Positions 54,304-63,624 of a stretch of DNA of 64,000 nucleotides are shown one piece after another. Numbering within the stretch: position 1 is the first letter of the stretch; each line of letters begins with the position of its first letter. The DNA is taken from the NCBI RefSeq assembly GCF_016031655.1, contig NZ_JACCHQ010000014.1, positions 124,001 to 188,000 of the forward strand, given 5' to 3'. The notes below the pieces were generated by a model, which worked only from the letters and a program-made list of their open reading frames with translations, searched no databases and had not been told where the DNA came from. The translations under genes were made by a program, and so were the position numbers. The DNA is from Bradyrhizobium glycinis (lineage in GTDB: Bacteria; Pseudomonadota; Alphaproteobacteria; Rhizobiales; Xanthobacteraceae).

Positions 54304-55194
54304 TTACGCTTGCCTCTCGGCGGCGTTGCGGCGGTAGCGGCTGTTCGAGGTCTGATAGTACTGCGCGCGGATGCCCTCCATGGCCTCGATCAACGATCCC
54401 CACGGCGCGGGAAAGCCTTCTTCCGCCATCACCCGGTGCAGCATGCGCGTATGACCGGCCAGTTCGTCATTGAGGAACTCCACCACAGGCATTGCCGGAT
54501 AACGCTGCAACAGGAGGATCGCCGCATTGTCGGCCTCGCCGGCCGTCTCATCCTTGTCGCGTCCATGCAGATCATTCTGCAGGCGCCCAATTGCGGAGAT
54601 GAGCCGCAGGACCTGGCGAAACGCCGGACGTGCGCGCAAGGTCGCCATGTCCAGCCCCCACAGCAACGACAGGCAAGAGAACACGTTCGCGTAAGCGATC
54701 GAATCGATGCCGTTGTGCAGGTACTCGGCGTAGGACCAGCGTTCCGCCCCTGCCGCCTGCGCGTGCCCGGCGCGCAGCGCCGCGCAGTAGCGCCGGGTGT
54801 CGTCGAGAAGCTCAGCATAGTCGCGACGATCGTAGGCGAGCGCGGCCAGCGAAGCGCGCAGCACAGCGCAACCTTCGAATCCGGGGAGCGCGCAAGCCAC
54901 GCCCTGCCCTAGTGCCAGCTCGACCGCGGCGAGCTGCTCCGGCGCGATTAGGCCAAGGTCGTTGCAATCGTCGAGCCAGAACAGTAGCGCCAGCTCGCGA
55001 TAGAACGCTACGATCAGCGTTTCGTCCTGCGAATCGCGACCGGTGCGGGCGCCGGTGTCGCGCAGGCTGGGATGGATGCGCTGCAGGATGTAGTGGCCGC
55101 CCCTGACCGCTTCCACAGCGTGCTCGTCGACGAATCCGGTCAGGGAACGCCCCCACTCCAAGACGTGCTGCAGCGCGCGTTCGGTTTGGATCAT
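54304..55194 (-). CDS. ent-Kaurene synthase (KS)
   Basis: The protein is 296 residues, a class I diterpene synthase that converts ent-copalyl diphosphate to ent-kaurene. The Mg-binding Asp-rich motif DDCND is at residues 75-79 in LFWLDDCNDLG. The second metal motif NDLHGRDKDE is in the C-terminal third. ATG 55194 overlaps the CPS stop (ATGA). It is the last gene of the gibberellin operon. Confidence 0.92.
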   Translation of the reverse strand: MIQTERALQHVLEWGRSLTGFVDEHAVEAVRGGHYILQRIHPSLRDTGARTGRDSQDETLIVAFYRELALLFWLDDCNDLGLIAPEQLAAVELALGQGVACALPGFEGCAVLRASLAALAYDRRDYAELLDDTRRYCAALRAGHAQAAGAERWSYAEYLHNGIDSIAYANVFSCLSLLWGLDMATLRARPAFRQVLRLISAIGRLQNDLHGRDKDETAGEADNAAILLLQRYPAMPVVEFLNDELAGHTRMLHRVMAEEGFPAPWGSLIEAMEGIRAQYYQTSNSRYRRNAAERQA

Positions 55195-56741
55195 GATGCA
55201 AGTCCTGCTTGCTCGGCCAGGACGCGCCGCCCCCAACGAAACGCCAGCCACAACCCGGCGAGTTCGGCCACGCGCACGACCCGGGTGGGGCAATACAGTT
55301 CCTTGCCGATCCACAGTGGCGTCTGCGGCAAGGCATGCGCCGCATAGCGGGCGAGCATCCACCCCAGCGCACGCGCCACCGCCTGCGCGATGCGCCGCCG
55401 CCCGGTCAGGTCTTCGCTCCCGTCTATCACGTGCAACGCGAACAGCGCATAGGCGGTTTCCTCGAATGTGGACGCACGACCTGCGCCCCAGCCGCCGTCG
55501 TCGCGCTGCGCGTGCAGCAGCGCCGCGAGCGCGCGCTCGTCGCGCCAATGGGACTCACCTTGCGCCAGCGCAGCGACCGCGTGCGCGGTGGGATACAGCC
55601 ACGAAACGTGCCATTTTTCGTTGTCCCAGAGACCGTGCGGGTTGCGATTGGCCTCGACGTAGGCGCTGGTGCCGACGGCAGGCTTTCCCAACAGTCGCAA
55701 CGCATGCAGGGCATGGATGTTGGTCGACACCGACGCATTGCGCTCGCCAGGGAAGGTGACGAACAGCTCGCCAACTTCGAAATGGCGCAACGCATCGACC
55801 GCCGGGTCGCGGCCTGCAAGGCGCAGCACGCACATCGCGACGGCGGTGTCGTCCGCGTCGGCCGCAAAGTGCAAGGCCGGGCCCAGACCGCGCATGCCCA
55901 GGCGCGCGTCGAGCTGCGCGACGATCCCGCCCACCGCCTCGGCGAGCGCGGGATGTGCGAACAGCCCGGCAAGATGCAGGGTGTACAACGACCAGCATGG
56001 CTCGAACACATTGATCGGCCAGACGTTGGGAACGACACCTTCGATGCGGCTGCGCGTCGCCCGCGATGCCGCCTGCAGATAGGCCTCAGCGCGTCCGACC
56101 TGCGGTGTGCTCCCCCGCGTCACGGCGTGCGCACGCCACGCGGCGGTGGCCGCCGGACTGATGCCGATGCTGCCGTGGTCATCCGGGCATGCGGTGGTCG
56201 GAGACGTCCCCCATGCTTCCCAGGAGTGCAGCAACGGATGGCCGCTCGGCAACGCCTCCATCGCCCCGAGCTTGACCAGGCACGCTTGCCGCAACGGCAA
56301 CAGCGCCGGATGGCGTGGAAACGCCATGCCGCCCAGCAAGGATGCGGCATCACCGCAAAGCTGCGGCAGAATCAGCTCCGCGCCGATTGGTGCGTCTTCC
56401 GGCACCGTATGCGCGTAAGGATCGGGCTGGCGCTGGAGGAACCGGGTTGCAGACCGGACTGCGTCGGCAGCGCCAGGAATAGGACCAGCACGCTGCAATG
56501 CTAGCAACACCGCCCAGGTGGGCACATGGCGGAATAGCGGGAAGTCCGTGCTTCCCCATCCGCCATCGGCCTGTTGCTGCGCGATGAGCCACGCGTATGC
56601 GTCCTGCCGTTCGGGGTCGTTGCCGTGGAACTGCAGGGCTCGCGCCGTGTCGTAGACGGACGGACCGACGCTGCCGCCATCGCTCATCTGGCTCAACAGG
56701 CCGCGCAATTCGGAAAGAATCTGTTCGGACAGCGCGTTCAC
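55191..56741 (-). CDS. ent-Copalyl diphosphate synthase (CPS)
   Basis: The protein is 516 residues, a class II diterpene cyclase that folds GGPP to ent-copalyl diphosphate. The catalytic DxDD is D295-A-D297-D298 in HFAADADDTAVA. QxxDGGWG repeats (ADGGWGSTD near residue 60 and DDGGWGAG near the C-terminus) mark the beta-gamma domains. The GTG start at 56741 with AAAAGGAACATCCCGC upstream is chosen; the frame stays open upstream, but that part only shadows the GGPP synthase gene. Confidence 0.93.
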   Translation of the reverse strand: MNALSEQILSELRGLLSQMSDGGSVGPSVYDTARALQFHGNDPERQDAYAWLIAQQQADGGWGSTDFPLFRHVPTWAVLLALQRAGPIPGAADAVRSATRFLQRQPDPYAHTVPEDAPIGAELILPQLCGDAASLLGGMAFPRHPALLPLRQACLVKLGAMEALPSGHPLLHSWEAWGTSPTTACPDDHGSIGISPAATAAWRAHAVTRGSTPQVGRAEAYLQAASRATRSRIEGVVPNVWPINVFEPCWSLYTLHLAGLFAHPALAEAVGGIVAQLDARLGMRGLGPALHFAADADDTAVAMCVLRLAGRDPAVDALRHFEVGELFVTFPGERNASVSTNIHALHALRLLGKPAVGTSAYVEANRNPHGLWDNEKWHVSWLYPTAHAVAALAQGESHWRDERALAALLHAQRDDGGWGAGRASTFEETAYALFALHVIDGSEDLTGRRRIAQAVARALGWMLARYAAHALPQTPLWIGKELYCPTRVVRVAELAGLWLAFRWGRRVLAEQAGLAS

Positions 56742-57019
56742 GCGGGATGTTCCTTTTGCAGACGGTTGACGAGAACCGGGATCGGGCAGACGCCGCGCAT
56801 GTCGCCGCAGGCCCGTCGCAGCTGCAGTGCCGGACGGCCCCCCTGCTCCGGCGCGGCGACGCGCCCCGATGCTGCCGGTCCGCCGCATAAGGCTTGCGCG
56901 CAGCGCGCCGCGGCGGGCAACCGCCTGCAATCGCGGACTCGGACACAGTGCAGCATGCACCGCTGCCGCCGGCCGATCGCAGCGGCACAGGGACGGGACG
57001 CCATGGCGGACGGGCACGC

Positions 57020-58018
57020 TCATGCGCAGGGCGCGTGCTTGAACAGATACGCGTTGGCCCGCTGCAGGAGTTGCGCCAACCTTTCCGCACGCTGCCCCAG
57101 GGGCGCGATGGCCTCCCCGGCATCGCGCAACAGATCCAGCGCGAACTGGCGTGCTGCCTGCAGTCCCATCATCGACGCGCAGGTTGGCTTCTGCCCCATT
57201 GCGTCCTTGCCGGGGGTCTTGCCCAGCGTCGCGGTATCCGCTGTCACGTCGAGAATGTCGTCGATCACCTGCAACGCTAGGCCGAAACAGGCGCTGTAGC
57301 GATCGAGCGTACAGTAGAGTGCAGCGTGCGCGGCGTCCTCGGCGATGGTGCATAGCGCGCCCATCCGAACCGACGCGCGCACTAGCGCTCCGCTCTTCAT
57401 CCGGTGCATCGCCAGGATCCTGTCCAGCTCGACGTGCTTTCCAACCAGCGACAGATCCATCGCCTGCCCGCCTGCGGCACCCTCGGCCGATACCGCCTGC
57501 GCCAGTGCGCGCACGAGCGCGATACGGTTGTCGCCCGGCGCATCCAGGCTCGCCAGGGTCAGGAAGGCGTGCGCCTGCAGCGCATCACCGACCAGGATCG
57601 CAGTGGCTTCGCCGAACTTGACGTGCACGGTCGGAAAGCCGCGGCGAAGCACGTCGTCGTCCATCGCGGGCAGGTCGTCGTGGACTAAGGTACAGGCGTG
57701 CATCATCTCGATGGCGGCGCCGACGTCGTCGAGCATGTGCGAAGGCGTTTCGGCCAGTGCGCCGGCGGCCAAGCAGAGCAAGGCGCGGGTGCGCTTGCCG
57801 CCATGCAAGGTGGCGTAGCGCATCGCCGCCATCAACCCAGTATCACCGTCGTCTTCGGCGCAAAGAAGACGCGCCAAGGCCTGTTCGACTCGCTGTGCGC
57901 CGTTCTGCATCCAGATCTCCGGCAGCAGCCTGCCGGATGCGCCGCGCGGCTGCGGGCCCGATCCGCAGAGGGCGGAAACGCCAATTTGGTCGTCGTCTCC
58001 CGTCGAGCCTCTCTGCAT
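57020..58018 (-). CDS. Geranylgeranyl diphosphate synthase (isoprenyl diphosphate synthase of the gibberellin operon)
   Basis: The protein is about 332 residues. The first Asp-rich motif is in LVHDDLPAMDDD and the second in QVIDDILDVT. GGKRTRALL and the Lys-rich loop motifs are present. It extends C5 units to the C20 precursor of the pathway. ATG 58018 has AAGGACGTGAACATC upstream; an in-frame GTG three codons earlier sits too close to the AAGGA. A 154-bp spacer separates it from CYP117. Confidence 0.92.
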   Translation of the reverse strand: MQRGSTGDDDQIGVSALCGSGPQPRGASGRLLPEIWMQNGAQRVEQALARLLCAEDDGDTGLMAAMRYATLHGGKRTRALLCLAAGALAETPSHMLDDVGAAIEMMHACTLVHDDLPAMDDDVLRRGFPTVHVKFGEATAILVGDALQAHAFLTLASLDAPGDNRIALVRALAQAVSAEGAAGGQAMDLSLVGKHVELDRILAMHRMKSGALVRASVRMGALCTIAEDAAHAALYCTLDRYSACFGLALQVIDDILDVTADTATLGKTPGKDAMGQKPTCASMMGLQAARQFALDLLRDAGEAIAPLGQRAERLAQLLQRANAYLFKHAPCA

Positions 58019-58172
58019 GATGTTCACGTCCTTGTAACTGACAGCAGACGGCTAAGGCGAGCGGCGAGCCGCTGCGGTGTTGCCGTCGTCGCACGGAGCG
58101 CGCGAGCCGGGTGCGGCAATGCCCCGCCTCGCCAGCGCCGTTGCCTCGCCATACAAGTCATGCAATGCCAGC

Positions 58173-59516
58173 TCATGAGAATGAGATGCGGATTGTCATG
58201 GACGGATGTGCGGTCGGGAAATAGCTTTGGCCTTTTTCAGCGCCGCTCAGCAACCGAGGCCGCACTCCGGTCTCGTGCATAGTCAGCGCCAAGGCGATAC
58301 AGAACTGCACCAGTTCCAGCCATGCCAGGTGATAGCCCATGCAGACGTGAGGGCCGGTACCGAACTGCAGCATATCCACCGGCCGGATCGGCTCGGTGCG
58401 TTGCAGCCACCGCGCCAGCCGAAACTGATCAGGCGCCTCGTGCAGCAGCGCCGAGGTCGAGAAATGCAGCAAGGGAATGCACAAGGGGGTGCCCGCGGGA
58501 ATGCGCCGTTGGCCGAGTTGCAATTCCTGCAGCGCGCGACGCGGCAGGACCGTGGTTGCGGGATGCACGCGCAGCGTCTCGCGGAACAGCGCCTCGGCGA
58601 CCGGGCACCGCGTCAGGTCCGCGTGCCGGGTCGGCACAGCGCCCACCCGTTGCGCCTCCTCGACCAGAGCGTCCCACAGCATCGGCTGCCGCGCTAGCTC
58701 GATCACCATCCAGGCCATCGTCGAGGCGGTGGTGTCGTGACCGCCGAGCAGCAGCAAGCGGATATTGGCGATCAGGACATCATCGGAGAGTGCATCGTCG
58801 GCGCGATCGAAAGCGCTCACCATGTCGGCGATTAAGCCGGTGCGCGCGCCATGCGCGCGCGCGTCGCGGACGAATTGGCGCAACTGCGCGTCGATCCAGT
58901 CGCGGGCGGCGCGGCCGCGCCGCAAGGGCAGTCCAGGCAGGTCGATTGGGGGCGCGACGATCAACTGTAGCAATTGCCGGTACTTGCGATGCCATCCCGG
59001 CAGGTCCTGCGCTGGTATGCCCATGAGGCTGAAGATGAGTTTGAGCGTCAGGTCGCCGGTTTCGCGCAGGATGGTGACCTCGCCGCGGTCGCGCCACGCC
59101 TGCACCCGCGCCAGGATGATGGGCGCGAACAGATCGCCGATGCCGGCCTGGCTCAGCCCCTTGGGCAGAAACGCCGCCTTGATCGCATCGCGCGCCTTCC
59201 GGTGCGCGCCGCCGTCCTGGACGACCAACGTTCCAGCAAACAATTCGGGCGCGATCCCTTCGATCAGCGACGAGGACACGTCCTTGTGGCGGAGCACTGC
59301 GAACGCATCCGGATCCAGACAGGTCATCAGGTGTCCGGCAGGACCGAAATCCAGCCAGAAGTGGCTGCCCAGCGTCCGTTCCGCACGCTGCAGGAGGCGC
59401 GGCAGGTCGCAGACGATGGCGGGAAGATGCCCGACCAAGGGGAAAGCGCCGGGCACGACCGGGATGTCGGACCGCAGCCGGTGTCGCCGGTCCAGCGGGT
59501 TGAGCAGCATGTCCAT
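58173..59516 (-). CDS. cyp117: Cytochrome P450 CYP117 (ent-kaurene oxidase)
   Basis: The protein is 447 residues. The haem motif is FGTGPHVCMG with C392; the ExxR is ETLR in FRETLRVHPATTVLPRR; the oxygen-binding I helix is LLGGHDTTAST. In rhizobial gibberellin synthesis CYP117 oxidises ent-kaurene to ent-kaurenoic acid. Its ATG overlaps the upstream SDR stop (TGATG), indicating coupled translation. No N-terminal anchor: a soluble bacterial P450. Confidence 0.93.
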   Translation of the reverse strand: MDMLLNPLDRRHRLRSDIPVVPGAFPLVGHLPAIVCDLPRLLQRAERTLGSHFWLDFGPAGHLMTCLDPDAFAVLRHKDVSSSLIEGIAPELFAGTLVVQDGGAHRKARDAIKAAFLPKGLSQAGIGDLFAPIILARVQAWRDRGEVTILRETGDLTLKLIFSLMGIPAQDLPGWHRKYRQLLQLIVAPPIDLPGLPLRRGRAARDWIDAQLRQFVRDARAHGARTGLIADMVSAFDRADDALSDDVLIANIRLLLLGGHDTTASTMAWMVIELARQPMLWDALVEEAQRVGAVPTRHADLTRCPVAEALFRETLRVHPATTVLPRRALQELQLGQRRIPAGTPLCIPLLHFSTSALLHEAPDQFRLARWLQRTEPIRPVDMLQFGTGPHVCMGYHLAWLELVQFCIALALTMHETGVRPRLLSGAEKGQSYFPTAHPSMTIRISFS

Positions 59517-60361
59517 CAGCAGCGCGGCGCCGCTGCCGCCTCCACGGTGTCGCCGCTAGGCCACGCGGCGGGGCTGTTGCCGCCGTCGGCATACGTCGGC
59601 ACATGAGCCAGCATGCCGCCGTCGATGCACACGACTTGGCCGGTGATGAACGCAGCATCATCGGAGAGCAGGAACGCCACCAACGCAGCCACGTCCTCGG
59701 GGCGGCCGACGCGCGGCAGGAGCTGGTGCCGTCGCAGATGTCGTTGCATGCGCTCGTCCAGCTTGGCGAGGAGACGCTCGGTCATGATGAGACCCGGCGC
59801 AACCGCGTTGCAGCGGATCTGCGCACGACCGCACTGGGTGGCGAGTGAGGCTGACAGCATGTTCATCCCCGCTTTCGACGCGGCGTAGGACGTCTGCGCG
59901 GTGTCGCCGCTGAGCCCTTGGCACGACGACATGTTGACGATTGCGCCACCGCCGCGGGCGATCATCCGTGGGATGCCCTGCCGGCAGCAGAGCAGCGTGC
60001 CGCGCAGATTGGTCGCCATGATCTGATCCCAGACCGCCAGATCCAGGTCGAGGATCGCGCGGTCGCGCGGGGTCAGATGCATGGCGCTAGCGTTGTTCAC
60101 CAGCAGGTCGACCCCACCGAAGCGCCGTTCGGCCGTCTCGAACAGCACTGCCACCGCCTGCGCATCGGCGATGTCTGTGGCCATTGCAAGCGCGTGGCCC
60201 GCTTCGGCCGCGATCTGCGCGGTGCAGGCGGTGGCCGCCGGTCCATCAATGTCGGCCACCACCACTCTGCCGCCCTCGCGCGCGATGGCGAGGGCGCATG
60301 CCTTGCCGATCCCGGCGCCGGCGCCGGTCACCACGGCCACCTTGCCTTCAAACCGTCCCAT
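59516..60361 (-). CDS. Short-chain dehydrogenase/reductase of the gibberellin pathway (SDR-GA)
   Basis: The protein is 281 residues. The cofactor motif TGAGAGIGKA is near residue 12. NNAS and the catalytic Ser in VNMSSCQG, Tyr/Lys in SYAASKAG (YxxxK), and the C-terminal GQVVCIDGG complete the SDR pattern. In this operon it oxidises GA12-aldehyde to GA12. The start overlaps the ferredoxin stop by 14 bases and is preceded by AGGAGGACACG. Confidence 0.92.
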   Translation of the reverse strand: MGRFEGKVAVVTGAGAGIGKACALAIAREGGRVVVADIDGPAATACTAQIAAEAGHALAMATDIADAQAVAVLFETAERRFGGVDLLVNNASAMHLTPRDRAILDLDLAVWDQIMATNLRGTLLCCRQGIPRMIARGGGAIVNMSSCQGLSGDTAQTSYAASKAGMNMLSASLATQCGRAQIRCNAVAPGLIMTERLLAKLDERMQRHLRRHQLLPRVGRPEDVAALVAFLLSDDAAFITGQVVCIDGGMLAHVPTYADGGNSPAAWPSGDTVEAAAAPRC

Positions 60362-60656
60362 CGTGTCCTCCTGGATTGCGTTGATCGTTCGCGGCATGCC
60401 GCTCGGCCTCCGCCGGAGAAGGCGCAAGCTCGGCGCTGGCGCGCTCGTCATCGCCAGCGTCGCTTTCGATGACCTGAATGGCGGCGACCGGGCACTGGCT
60501 GGCCGCGAGCCGCACGGCGGCGTGAAGCGCAGGCGGGACCCTCGCCACGCACACTTCGGCGACGCCGTCCGGCTCGCGCTGGCGAAAGGTGCCTGGCAGC
60601 GTCAGCACGCACTGCCCGGTGGTTCCGCACAGATCCTGGTCGACCACCACGTGCAT
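60348..60656 (-). CDS. 3Fe-4S ferredoxin of the gibberellin operon (Fd-GA)
   Basis: The protein is 102 residues. MHVVVDQDLCGTTGQCVLTL, then ASQCPVAAIQVIE give three Cys (C9, C15 and one in QCP), the single-cluster 3Fe-4S arrangement used to reduce bacterial P450s. It starts two bases after the CYP114 stop and supplies electrons to CYP114, which needs it for ring contraction. The C-terminal 30 residues are hydrophilic and variable. Confidence 0.88.
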   Translation of the reverse strand: MHVVVDQDLCGTTGQCVLTLPGTFRQREPDGVAEVCVARVPPALHAAVRLAASQCPVAAIQVIESDAGDDERASAELAPSPAEAERHAANDQRNPGGHDGTV

Positions 60657-60657
60657 C

Positions 60658-61947
60658 TCAGCCCCCCTTCGCATGCAGCCGCACCGGCAGCGCGCGGAAC
60701 GTCCTAAGGAACGCGGAGGGCTCCCTGGTCGGCTGCTCGGCCAATGCCAGTGTGGGGAAGCGCTCCTGGATCCGCGGCACGCTCTCGGCCAACTGCACCC
60801 GGGCCAGTTGCGCACCGAGGCAGAAGTGGATGCCGTGGCCGAAGCTCAGCATGATCTTCTCGTCGGTCGACATGCCAGGACTGGTGCCATAGAACCGCGC
60901 GGGTTCGAAACGGTCGGGATCGGGGAAGGCCTCAGGGTCCCGATTGCCGGAAGCGATCAGCACGCGCACGTCCGCGTTCTTCGGGATCACCACGCCGGCC
61001 AGTTCGATGTCGCGCTGGGCGATACGCGGAATGGAGCTGAACATTGCGGGCGCTTCGCAGCGAAGGACTTCTTCGACGAATGCCTTCACCCCCACGGCGT
61101 CTCCCTGCAACCAGTGCAGCTGTTCGGGATACGCCAGCATCGCCAGGACCGCATGGTCGATCGCCGCAGCCGTGGTGGCGAAGCCGCCCAGAAGCATGCC
61201 CCACAGCATGCTGATCAACTCTGTATCCGACAGCGTGTCGGCATCGTCGTCGTGTGCGCCGACCAGCATCGTAACGATGTCGGGGCGGGGATCGGTGCGC
61301 TTGCGCTGTATGAGGTCGCCGAAGTAGGCCTTTACGCTGGCGCTCGTTGCATCCGCAACAGCAAGGCGAGCATCGCTGGCCTGCGGGCTCAGGCCTTCCA
61401 GAATGGCGCCGATGCCGGTGGCGAGGCCGAACATGTCCTCCTGGGGTATGCCGAACAGTTCGGCGAACACCAGCACGGGCAAGGGAAGCGCGAATTGCCG
61501 ATGCAGGTCCACCGCCTCACCGCGCTCCAGCGCCGGCGCCATGCCGTCCAGGCGCGCTGCGACGATGCGCGCGATTCCCGGCCGCAAGTTGTCGATCTGG
61601 CGTATGGTGAAATCGCGCGAGATCAGCCGGCGCAGACGCGTATGTGTCGGCGGATCCTTCATCGCCAGCGTGGAAGCCAGCAGATTGAGCGAGAGGCTGG
61701 TCGCCGCACGCGGGAAATCGCGCGCCAGTTCGCCCGGCGCCGGTCCCCGAAATGCATCGCCCGTGGCCTCGAGCACCCAGCAGATATCGGCGTGGCGGCT
61801 TAATAAAAAGGGTCCCGACGGCGCGCGATGCACCGGATCGTGCTCGCGCAACCACCGCATGAACGGATACGGGTCTTGGATGCATGTCGGCGACGCCAGT
61901 TCGGCGAAGGCGTCCCGGCATGTTGCCGTGGTTTCTTGCGCGTCCAT
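60658..61947 (-). CDS. cyp114: Cytochrome P450 CYP114 (ent-kaurenoic acid oxidase)
   Basis: The protein is 429 residues. Haem motif FGHGIHFCLGAQLARVQ with C376; ExxR in EEVLRCE; I-helix segment GMLLGGFATTAAAID, in which the usual acidic-Thr pair is replaced by Ala-Thr-Thr. With the adjacent ferredoxin it hydroxylates and contracts the B ring to GA12-aldehyde. About 90 bp separate it from CYP112. Confidence 0.93.
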   Translation of the reverse strand: MDAQETTATCRDAFAELASPTCIQDPYPFMRWLREHDPVHRAPSGPFLLSRHADICWVLEATGDAFRGPAPGELARDFPRAATSLSLNLLASTLAMKDPPTHTRLRRLISRDFTIRQIDNLRPGIARIVAARLDGMAPALERGEAVDLHRQFALPLPVLVFAELFGIPQEDMFGLATGIGAILEGLSPQASDARLAVADATSASVKAYFGDLIQRKRTDPRPDIVTMLVGAHDDDADTLSDTELISMLWGMLLGGFATTAAAIDHAVLAMLAYPEQLHWLQGDAVGVKAFVEEVLRCEAPAMFSSIPRIAQRDIELAGVVIPKNADVRVLIASGNRDPEAFPDPDRFEPARFYGTSPGMSTDEKIMLSFGHGIHFCLGAQLARVQLAESVPRIQERFPTLALAEQPTREPSAFLRTFRALPVRLHAKGG

Positions 61948-62038
61948 CTTGTTTCTCTATTGGCTAGCTGATCTGCCTGGCGTGCGTTAGGCACGGCGGA
62001 AATTGCGGCGAAGATCGCGATCCCGATGCGCCCGCGCA

Positions 62039-63232
62039 TCACCAGAGCACCGGAAACTCCTCGAACCCGCCAGTGATGATCTCCTTGCGCAACTTCAGTT
62101 CTTCGGGCGCCACGGCCAGGCGCAGCGCGGGAAAGCGCTGGAAGATCGAACCGAACACCACCTTGAGTTCAAGCCTGGCCAGCGCCCCGCCGACGCAGCT
62201 GTGTGGCCCGTAGGAGAACGCCAGGTGCGGCTTTGCGTCGCGTCCGATGTCGAAGATTTCCGGGTCGTCGAAATGGCGCGGATCGAACGAGGTCGCCGGC
62301 AGGCCGATCAGCACCTTGCTCTCCGCGGGAATATGCACGCCCGCTATGGTCGCGTCGGACCTCGGATAGCGCATGATGCCGTCCCAGCCCGCGCCCGGCG
62401 GGTACATGCGCAGGATTTCCTCTACCGCCTTGTCCACCAGGGATGGATCGCCGACCAAACGTGCGCGCTGCTGCGGATGGCGGAACATGGCCAGCAGGCC
62501 GAATTCGATTTGCGCGACGGTGCTCTCGTGCCCCGCCACCAGCATGCCCGCCGCCAGCCCGATCGCCTCTTCCTCGGTCGCTTTGCCCCGGTCGACCGCC
62601 GCGAGCAGATCAGTCAGCAGGTTGTCGCCCGGATCCTGGCGCTTGTCCCGTATCTTGCCACCAATGTAGGCGCGCAGTGCTTCCCAGGCCAGGCGCGAGG
62701 CGCTGCGCGGGCCGCTCTCGTGCTGGTGGGTCATCACCTCGTCGGACAGCCCGGCGAAAAAGACGTGATCCTCGTAGGGCACGCCCATCATCGAGCTGAT
62801 AACCATGGCCGGAAGCGGAAAGGAAAGGTGGCGCCGCAGGTCGGCGGGCTGAGGCTGGGCCGCCAGCGTCTCGAACAAGTGTGCGGCGATTGCCTCGATC
62901 TGCTGCTTCATCTTGCCGTTGTTGAACGCCGGCGCCACGATCGCGCGTAACCGGGCATGCTCGTCCCCCTCGTGCGAGACCAGCCACCCCGGCGAACCGA
63001 GAATAACCGAATCCGGGGTGAATGCGGCCGGCGGCATTCCAGCGGGCCGGAACGCCGCGTCGGACAGCACCGTCTTGGCCTCGTCGTAGCCGGTCACCCA
63101 CCAGCCTTTGTGCCCGGAGGGGAAGCGCACTCGGTGGATCGGACCGTTGGTGCATAGAGCCAACATTTCGGGCGAGGGCTCGATGTGATGGACGCGCCAC
63201 ATCGGCAGTGTCGGCAAGGCTTCTTCAGACAT
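62039..63232 (-). CDS. cyp112: Cytochrome P450 CYP112 (gibberellin C20 oxidase)
   Basis: The protein is 397 residues. Haem motif FSYGPHSCVGGALARLE with C346; ExxR in EEILRMYPPG; I helix AGMLVAGHESTVAQIEFG. It is the first gene of the operon and removes C20 of GA12 to give GA9. The start MSEEALPTLPMWRVHH is preceded by AGAGAGAATG, a weak ribosome-binding site. The promoter must lie in 63233-63600. No CYP115 gene, which would convert GA9 to GA4, was found in the 770 bp upstream. Confidence 0.93.
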   Translation of the reverse strand: MSEEALPTLPMWRVHHIEPSPEMLALCTNGPIHRVRFPSGHKGWWVTGYDEAKTVLSDAAFRPAGMPPAAFTPDSVILGSPGWLVSHEGDEHARLRAIVAPAFNNGKMKQQIEAIAAHLFETLAAQPQPADLRRHLSFPLPAMVISSMMGVPYEDHVFFAGLSDEVMTHQHESGPRSASRLAWEALRAYIGGKIRDKRQDPGDNLLTDLLAAVDRGKATEEEAIGLAAGMLVAGHESTVAQIEFGLLAMFRHPQQRARLVGDPSLVDKAVEEILRMYPPGAGWDGIMRYPRSDATIAGVHIPAESKVLIGLPATSFDPRHFDDPEIFDIGRDAKPHLAFSYGPHSCVGGALARLELKVVFGSIFQRFPALRLAVAPEELKLRKEIITGGFEEFPVLW

Positions 63233-63624
63233 GGTGGCGCTTCATTCTCTCTAAGCGATCGACGGGCACAAGGTCACCGGCAGGTGCTCCGGGCAGCGGC
63301 TTCAGGCCCTTATGTTCACTACTGTTCGTCGATGATGATCTGCGAGAAAGCGGGGGGACCCTAGGGCCTCAATGTGGCTTTAACCATCTACCGAATCTTG
63401 TAGTAACCCCTTGAGCTAAACACCTGGTGGCGCAACACTATGCGGGAAACTCGCGGAAGGTTTCCGTTGGGATATCCGCCTATGTTGGTCGTCTGAATGC
63501 GCGTGTCGCCGGACTCTGATCGACGCAGCACAGACTTGCAGCGCGATGCGCTGTTCGCCGTCGCGTTGTGACGTGTCAGCTGTCAGAGCATCCCGCCTTG
63601 GGCACGAAGACTGACCTCACCGGC
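63233..63624. promoter_or_regulatory. Upstream region of the gibberellin operon
   Basis: About 390 bp that should carry the operon promoter. I looked for a sigma-54 TGGC-N10-GC type element and for a tts or nod box and found no convincing match. No remnant of CYP115 is readable. Confidence 0.35.

Noticed and set aside
55209..56504. Long plus-strand frame opposite CPS
   Set aside because: Shadow frame in high-GC DNA; CPS on the minus strand carries all catalytic motifs.
56742..57353. N-terminal extension of CPS
   Set aside because: The upstream open frame overlaps the GGPP synthase gene antiparallel in codon use, and GTG 56741 with its ribosome-binding site gives the family length.
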